Origin: Fennellomyces sp. T-0311
Taxonomy: Eukaryota; Mucoromycota; Mucoromycetes; Mucorales; Lichtheimiaceae
Direction of reading: 5' to 3'
Assembly (NCBI GenBank): GCA_025266875.1
Contig: JALLLT010000036.1
Coordinates: 186,001-250,000 of the forward strand
DNA: 64,000 bases
Shown one piece after another: positions 58,625-64,000 of this stretch. The position numbers were made by a program, and so were the translations under genes. Within the stretch, counting starts at the first letter, position 1, and every line of letters begins with the position of its first letter. Below the pieces are notes generated by a model, which was not told the DNA's origin, searched no databases, and saw only the letters and a list, made by a program, of their open reading frames with translations.

Positions 58625-59826
58625 TTAGTGATATGCGGAAGTGGGTGAATGCGGTGGATCATTTCGCGGCTGCGGATGGGGAGGGGCACTGTTGTAATAT
58701 GCCGGCTCTGGGTATTGTTGTTGTGTATCCCAATTACCGTGCTGGTTTCCATCACCGCCGTATCCATGATACTGTTGCTGCGCGCCTGGCGAAGCTAGTG
58801 CTGGCATATACACAGCTGCTGGATGGTAACCGTAATTGTTGTATTGATGATTGTCGTAGCCTGGCTGATACTGTTGTTGATAAGCATCTGGTCCGTTATT
58901 GTAATAAGCGTCTTCGTAGCCGGTTGAATAATAATTGCCTTGCGATTGTTGTGGCGTGGAGTACTCCACATCCCGTTTAAGAACAGGCGGTGGCATCGGT
59001 GCAGCGTTCTTGTTTTCGCTGCGATAAGCAGCTGGACTGGAAAAGATCTCTGATGAGGTTTCCATTCGATCACCGTCGTCGCGACTACCACGGCGAACAC
59101 AGATCATGATAGCAGCAATCTAGGGTTCAAAGAAAACTATCAGTTTCATTCCCCCCCCATCCCATGTTGGACAAGACTTACCACACCAATACCAGCAACT
59201 GCACCAATGGCAATGCCAGCAATTGCACCTGATGATAATGTACTGTCATTGCCTCCTGTGTTACCATCCGAATCACTTGGCGAGGTTTCCCTGGGAACTG
59301 ACGATGTTTTACTGTCCTTGGCAGAATTCGTGGATGTTGCTGAAGCAGAGCTTGCAGCGGTAGAAGATCTTGCGGCAGATGATGAAGAAGCTGCCGCGCT
59401 ACTGCTGGCCGAAGTGGGCGCGGGGTTGCTTGGTGCCGCAGATGAAGCAGCTCCACTGCTACTGGCCACAGGAGCAAAAATGGCGATTGGACCTTGTGTA
59501 GCGACAGATGATGGGATATCGTTTGCTCGTATACGGATGAAATAATTGTTGGCAGAGGTAATTGTATCTGGCGTAGTTAGGGTTGTTCTTCCAGATTCTG
59601 CAGGAATATTGCTTGCAAGGATCTCCTTGAGAAGTAGCGCATCTGCTGTGCCCTGCATCAGGTCAATCGTAACCGCGGTGGCATTTGCAGTAAGACCACC
59701 CCACGTTACGATGAATTGCGCGCCACGCTGAATCCGCGTGTTTGGTGCAGGTGATCCAATGGAAAACTGGGCGGCAGAAAATGAAGATGCCAGTAATAAA
59801 GTGGCAAGGAATAGATATAGCCGCAT
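58625..59826 (-). CDS. Kre9/Knh-like single-pass wall or plasma-membrane protein
   Basis: Two exons on the minus strand, 59826-59182 and 59119-58625; 379 residues. Signal peptide (1-20, LYLFLATLLLASSFSAAQ), then an Ig-like Kre9/Knh1-type domain (about 21-125: SPAPNTRIQRGAQFIVTWGG, ANNYFIRIRAND), a Ser/Ala-rich stalk with many O-glycosylation targets (about 125-200), one transmembrane helix formed across the intron (GAIAGIAIGAVAGIGVVIAAIMICV), and a cytosolic tail of about 155 residues rich in Tyr, Gln, Asn and Pro (QQQYQPGYDNHQYNNYGY). The architecture is like many fungal surface sensors and wall proteins; it may link wall glycans to the cell interior. Convergent with the helicase gene, 65 bp between stop codons. 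Confidence 0.82.
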
Positions 59827-60279
59827 TACAACCCTCCGAACAGCAACAACCAAAGCAAAAGGAAAAAGAAGCAATATAAAAAAAGGAATCTGGGAATTAT
59901 TATGGCAACACTAACTTTCTTTTGCGCCCACATGTGAAGTAACCCACACAACCTCATTTTGTGACAATAAGAAGCGACACAGCTTTTTTGGTTTGTTTTG
60001 GCTACACCAGCCAATGTTGTACAAGACGGATTTGGCCGTTGCCTCCCCATTGTGAGAAAAAATAAACTTTTTCATTTGACAACAAACTGTCACACGAGAG
60101 ATGGATATAGAAGATTTGTGTATAAAATGGAACACTGGGATGGAGGGGCTGAAAGTGTCGATGGTAGCGTGCTGCATGTCTTTCCCGGGCATACCCTTCT
60201 TTTTTTTTGGGCGACACTTCTTGCCGTGCGTGTACAAGCGGTGACGTTAAACAAGCGTCACCTTTTTTGTAGCACCGGA
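59827..60279. other. Intergenic, no gene seen
   Basis: Promoter of the Knh-like gene and 3' end of the P-loop gene, both minus strand. Overlapping frames on both strands are unsupported. Confidence 0.5.
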
Positions 60280-61379
60280 TCAGGTCTTTTCCGCGATCTG
60301 TGTAAGAACTATCGACTGCATTGTGTCGATGGTGGCCTGGATATCGTCCATGTTGACAAGTATGGTGTGAAAGACTGGTAATTGGGACTTGTGGCGCACA
60401 TGGTTGGCTTGCAACAAGTTTGCTTGGAAATCGCATGCCCGCTCGATCCGTGTCCCCTGACCAAGACGTCTTTCCAATTCGTCATCCGATAATGTGAGTA
60501 GAAATGGCGCAACAATCACAGTATGTTGTTGCGATAGCTTCTCAACGAATTGGGAGATATGGTCAAGCAGGCTGTGGTCCACCAAGGAACCTTCAATGAT
60601 GATGGATTTGCCTTCCTTTATCGACTTTCCCAGGTCAGCATCCAGCCCTAGAACCACTTTGCCACATAAGCACAACCACGCTTCTCAGCTGTAGACAGCC
60701 ACTTGCCTCGACACACAAGCGCAGACTCTTGCCGCATGATCTCTACAAACTCCTCTTCATCCTTTGTCTCCCGTGTCCACAGCGATGGAGGCGTCTTGCC
60801 ACTAACCAAATTCACCCGGGTCAGTAACCAGGGAAACTCAGCAAATTAAAATTCAAATAAAGCTTACTCCATCACCGTATGCATCAAGTCATAAATCACG
60901 TCCGTTTTGAGCACCGAAGAGAGGTTCAATCGCTCTGAGAGCGCCGTCGCCACCGTGGATTTGCCTGTGGATGCCGTTCCTGCGATAAAAACGACCAACG
61001 GAATGCGCAGATGGTAGAAACTGTGTTATCTTTTAGTTTCAACAAGTGAAAAAAAAGCGGGGCGAATTTACCTTTCGAGCGTTTTGTACCACTGTACATG
61101 CTCTTCCCCATACCCGTGTTGCTTTAACAGTCCGAATAGTTCCTTCTGCAAGTCGTCCTGCGAGACATTCAGCTGCGATTTCTCGACGAGTCGTTTTTTC
61201 AGGTCGAGGGCAATCCGCAATGCATGTCCATAGTCGATCCGGGCAGCTGTCAGCATTCGTGAAAGTAGGAAGCGCGAAAGCACGTAGTAATGCTCATCCG
61301 ATAAGTGCACACGGACTTTGACGAAATCATATTTAGACGATGAGTTTTTCTGCCGCCATTGTCGAACATTGGTGTTCAT
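60280..61379 (-). CDS. P-loop kinase related to LPA1 / 2-phosphoglycerate kinase
   Basis: Soluble P-loop protein of 307 residues. Four exons on the minus strand: 61379-61072, 61020-60868, 60801-60707, 60647-60280. The N-terminal domain (about 20-100: YYVLSRFLLSRMLTAARIDYGHALRIAL, ATP-cone-like as in 2-phosphoglycerate kinases) is followed by Walker A AGTASTGKST, then TDVIYDLMHTVM, GLDADLGKSIKEGKSIIIEG, and a C-terminal part with LLTLSDDELERRL. Plant LPA1, tied to phytate synthesis, shares this layout; the reaction here is unknown. Intron 3 (60648-60706) has a GC donor (CGAG|GCAAGT) and a TTCTAG acceptor; splicing it joins VCRG to LDADLGK in frame, while using a GT donor would leave only a 34-nt intron. 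Confidence 0.8.
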
Positions 61380-62246
61380 AAGGAATGAAGGAATGTAAAA
61401 GTGCGAGAGAAAAGTGGCAAAAGAAATTTTTCAAGTAGGTCGTAACGGAAACAGATGCCGGCCCGGCAAAATGGATAAAGTGTCTTATATACGACAAGCC
61501 TGGCTCATCGGTGGATCATATATATACCCACGGTGGCCGCCGGTTGGTAACCTGGGTGACTTTTGCTGCGTTGCTATGCGCCTGAAACGTTGATCAAGTA
61601 CGTGGAGATATAAACTGATCTTGCACAACGTACAGTTGAACAATACTATTTCTAGAATATGTAAGAAACTCCCAACAATCGACAAGATCGCACTGCAGCG
61701 TTTATTTATTGTACTTACGACCTCCCATATACTGGTTTGCGATCCGGTGTAAACCCTCCTCCTATAAACAATAAACAATGCACAGATCTGCATCCAACCG
61801 TACGTTTAAATAATCCTAATGCGAGGGGGAGGGAAGGAAAGAAAGCCAGCAATAGTAGTGAATACCAATAATACATCTACAATAATGATGTACATAGGGG
61901 TGCGAAGCGGCGTAAACTTTTCTTCTATCACACGCATTCATCTCCTAGCCAAACACTGCATGCAAGTACTAAAACTCGGATCGCAAAAGCTTCAATCTAT
62001 AGATTTCTCTTGTTCCCACTTTTCCATGCCTGCAGCCAATCTATAAGCAGTCGTAGCAAATGGATGTGGCGGCTCATTTAAGCCTTTACGGAGAGAGTCT
62101 CATCACGCGAGGAGTGCACGGGCAGGGATGCCAGCGGCAGGAGGACGCAGTAGAAGGACCCCTACCTGCTACAGCTTCTTTTTACAAACGTCATGTCCTC
62201 TTGCTAACCACCCCTTCCCTTATTCTTTTTTTTCTCTGTTAGCTTT
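61380..62246. other. Intergenic / 5' regions, possible noncoding leader exon
   Basis: Between divergent genes. Pyrimidine-rich sequence with TTTTTTTTCTCTGTTAG just before the ATG at 62247 resembles a splice acceptor, so the downstream gene may have an untranslated first exon further left. No coding sequence recognised. Confidence 0.4.
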
Positions 62247-63528
62247 ATGCGAGACGGCATGAGCCACCCATCCGATTTACGTCGCTACACTTCTCCAGCA
62301 GGACCTTCATCACCAAGGTATCATAATACATCCCAAACACGACGGAAGTCAGCCCCTGGGGGTGATCATCGACAGTGGCCACATGAAGAAAGACGCCAAC
62401 GACGACGACAGAACCCTGACTCTCTACCGCCGCCACGACGTCTATCGATTGCAGAGCAGTTCATGGCCCAGAATAAGAAAAAAGAGGCAAACAGCAAACA
62501 AGAAGATACATCACCTCCGCGACTGTCGATTGCTGAAAGATTCATGTCATCTTCAGGCCAGCGGGAAGAAGACGATAATACCAACGACGACAACGAAATA
62601 ACTGATAAGTCCATGGTCCGCTCCAGCTCGGGATTGAGCCGACTGTTATCTTTCAATATATTGAGTACGAAAGCGTCGGAGTCACGGTTATCTCTAGGAT
62701 CAGGTATGTGACAGATCAAGTAAAAAACATTTGCAGAGGGTTAATTTTACACTTTTTTTTTTGTTTACAGTATCGATACCACCCTCGGATGTTCCGCCGG
62801 TGACAACCAAATTTGAACCGCAACCCCGATACCAGCGGAGTCGTACCTCGCATCACTGCCATTGCCAATGCAATCCACATACAACAACGACACCACATTT
62901 TGACTTGGAGAAGAGCAAGCCAGACGAAGACGATCAACAAACAACGAGCACACGACAGATAAAACGCAAGCGACGGACCATTTGTGTCATTGTGATATTC
63001 GTTATTCTCATCGCAGGGGCAATCTCTGTGTATTTAACATGGCCACGTACACCTTTGATTCGCATCGATGGTGCTTCCCTTTTAGACGAGGCCAAAATTT
63101 CGGAAACGCGGTATATCAATGCGGAAAATGTGGCATTTGAGAGCACATGGCAAGTCGAAGCCACGATTGACAGTCGGCAAAATTATATTCCGCTAAGCTT
63201 TACCATGGAGACCATAGTCAAGGACTCGCTAACGGGCGCCGTGATTGGTCATCAACGACAACCTGACGGTGACAATACTATTACGCTCCCTGCTCGTGCA
63301 ATTTCCAACACAACAGTACCCATTCATATTGATTATGAAGCGCGTGTTGCTTCGGATCCAACTTTTGCCAGTTTGCGGAGAGCGTGCGTTGAAAATAGCA
63401 AGGAAGCCCTGCAGCTACAATTTTGGATCACGATCCATATTGCTGGACTTGAATGGATTGGATACAAACCAAGCATCGTAGCAACACCTGCAACTGGTGG
63501 ATTACCATGTCCCACCAAGAAAGTGTAG
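62247..63528 (+). CDS. LEA_2 (LEA14-like) type II membrane protein
   Basis: Two exons, 62247-62703 and 62771-63528; 404 residues. A long, disordered, basic N-terminal cytosolic region carries two copies of a short unit, RLSIAEQFM and RLSIAERFM (about residues 71 and 92), each after a Pro-rich stretch, and a SHHCHCQC cluster near residue 185 that could be palmitoylated or bind metal. One membrane helix (about 248-268, ICVIVIFVILIAGAISVYLTW) is followed by a LEA_2-type beta domain (about 270-400) with IRIDGASLLD, WQVEATIDSRQNY and IPLSFTME. Fungal proteins of this plan are tied to vacuole or plasma membranes; function unknown. The downstream boundary is a clear TAG. Confidence 0.75.
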
Positions 63529-64000
63529 CATTATCATAGCATTTTCCCAAGCATACCACATAGTGTAACAAAAAAAGATTCCCCAATCATTGTCATTTAA
63601 AGCATCGAATGCTTGAGCATCACAATATTTCCATTGACAGAAAAAAAATAAAATTCAAGTTTAAAAAACGTTTAATAGACTAATTAAGCCAAGAAATTTT
63701 TTATTCGCTCTGTCTCACGTCGTTTGAGCAGCACGATCCTCGAGAACTTTCTTAAAAGTTACCGTCCAAGTTATTAGCCAGCATGAAGTCATAATCACCA
63801 GAATCTTTTACGTAACCCTGTTGATGAACAACAGAAACAAATCAGGAAAATCACTGACGTTATCTTGGCGCACTAAGGGTATACAGTACTATGTTGCATG
63901 TGGGACAAAAGGATGATTATTGATCCTATTTTATTGCATGTTGCATGGAATCAATGCTCAGTTGAGAATTCAGAGATTACTGAAAATTACCGCACAATTC
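63529..64000. other. Window end, possible last exon of a minus-strand gene
   Basis: On the minus strand 63817-63752 reads GYVKDSGDYDFMLANNLDGNF and TAA, directly after a pyrimidine-rich acceptor (TTGTTTCTG...CAACAG). This looks like a terminal exon of a gene that continues beyond 64000, but no upstream exon is evident in 63818-64000, so it is only a suggestion. The rest is AT-rich 3' sequence. Confidence 0.35.

Overview
The window looks like a chromosomal contig from a Mucorales-type (Mucoromycota) fungus. Reasons: genes carry many short GT-AG introns (about 45-110 nt) with short phased exons; intergenic DNA is AT-rich with TATA boxes 35-75 bp before start codons; the families are fungal (GT15 mannosyltransferase, Kre9/Knh-like wall protein, HSE1, DMT transporter, GPI-anchored protease); and the mobile elements (Tc1 with DD34E, pogo-like, Ty3/gypsy) are typical of these genomes. 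The exact genus cannot be read from the sequence. Exons below were joined by hand so that every junction has GT-AG (one GC-AG) and the phase closes; none has transcript support.

Region 1 (1-12.7 kb), repeat-rich: a pogo-like transposon end with a nested MITE; two closely related microsomal cytochrome P450 genes that diverge from each other (minus at 1180-3181, plus at 9792-11782) and share all seven intron positions; between them an intact, young Tc1 element (5050-6386) and a possible 73-residue gene.

Region 2 (12.7-23.6 kb), compact housekeeping block: GT15 mannosyltransferase, tRNA dihydrouridine synthase 2, mitochondrial aconitase, a BAR-PH-ArfGAP-ankyrin protein and a ten-helix DMT transporter.

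Region 3 (24-34.4 kb), accessory surface region: three tandem secreted proteins with the same four-exon plan, an adhesin-like head of the choice-of-anchor A type, divergent Ser/Thr-rich stalks and a shared C-terminal V-P-V-x-x-x-x-P motif. They are separated by AT-rich DNA with nested inverted-repeat elements. A small unrecognised gene follows.

Region 4 (35-45.6 kb): a phenol-hydroxylase-type FAD monooxygenase, a trypsin-like protease with a predicted GPI tail, tryptophanyl-tRNA synthetase and HSE1 (ESCRT-0) packed 65 bp apart, and a many-exon MFS transporter that appears damaged.

Region 5 (46-53 kb): a young Ty3/gypsy element on the minus strand (46035-52940). It has gag, protease, RT and RNase H but has lost the integrase core, and carries an extra ORF with its own TATA box next to the 3' LTR. 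It sits 84 bp upstream of the DHX29-type helicase gene.

Region 6 (53-64 kb): DHX29-like helicase (21 exons), a Kre9/Knh-like single-pass membrane protein, an LPA1/2-phosphoglycerate-kinase-like P-loop protein with one GC-AG intron, an LEA_2-like membrane protein, and perhaps the last exon of a further gene.
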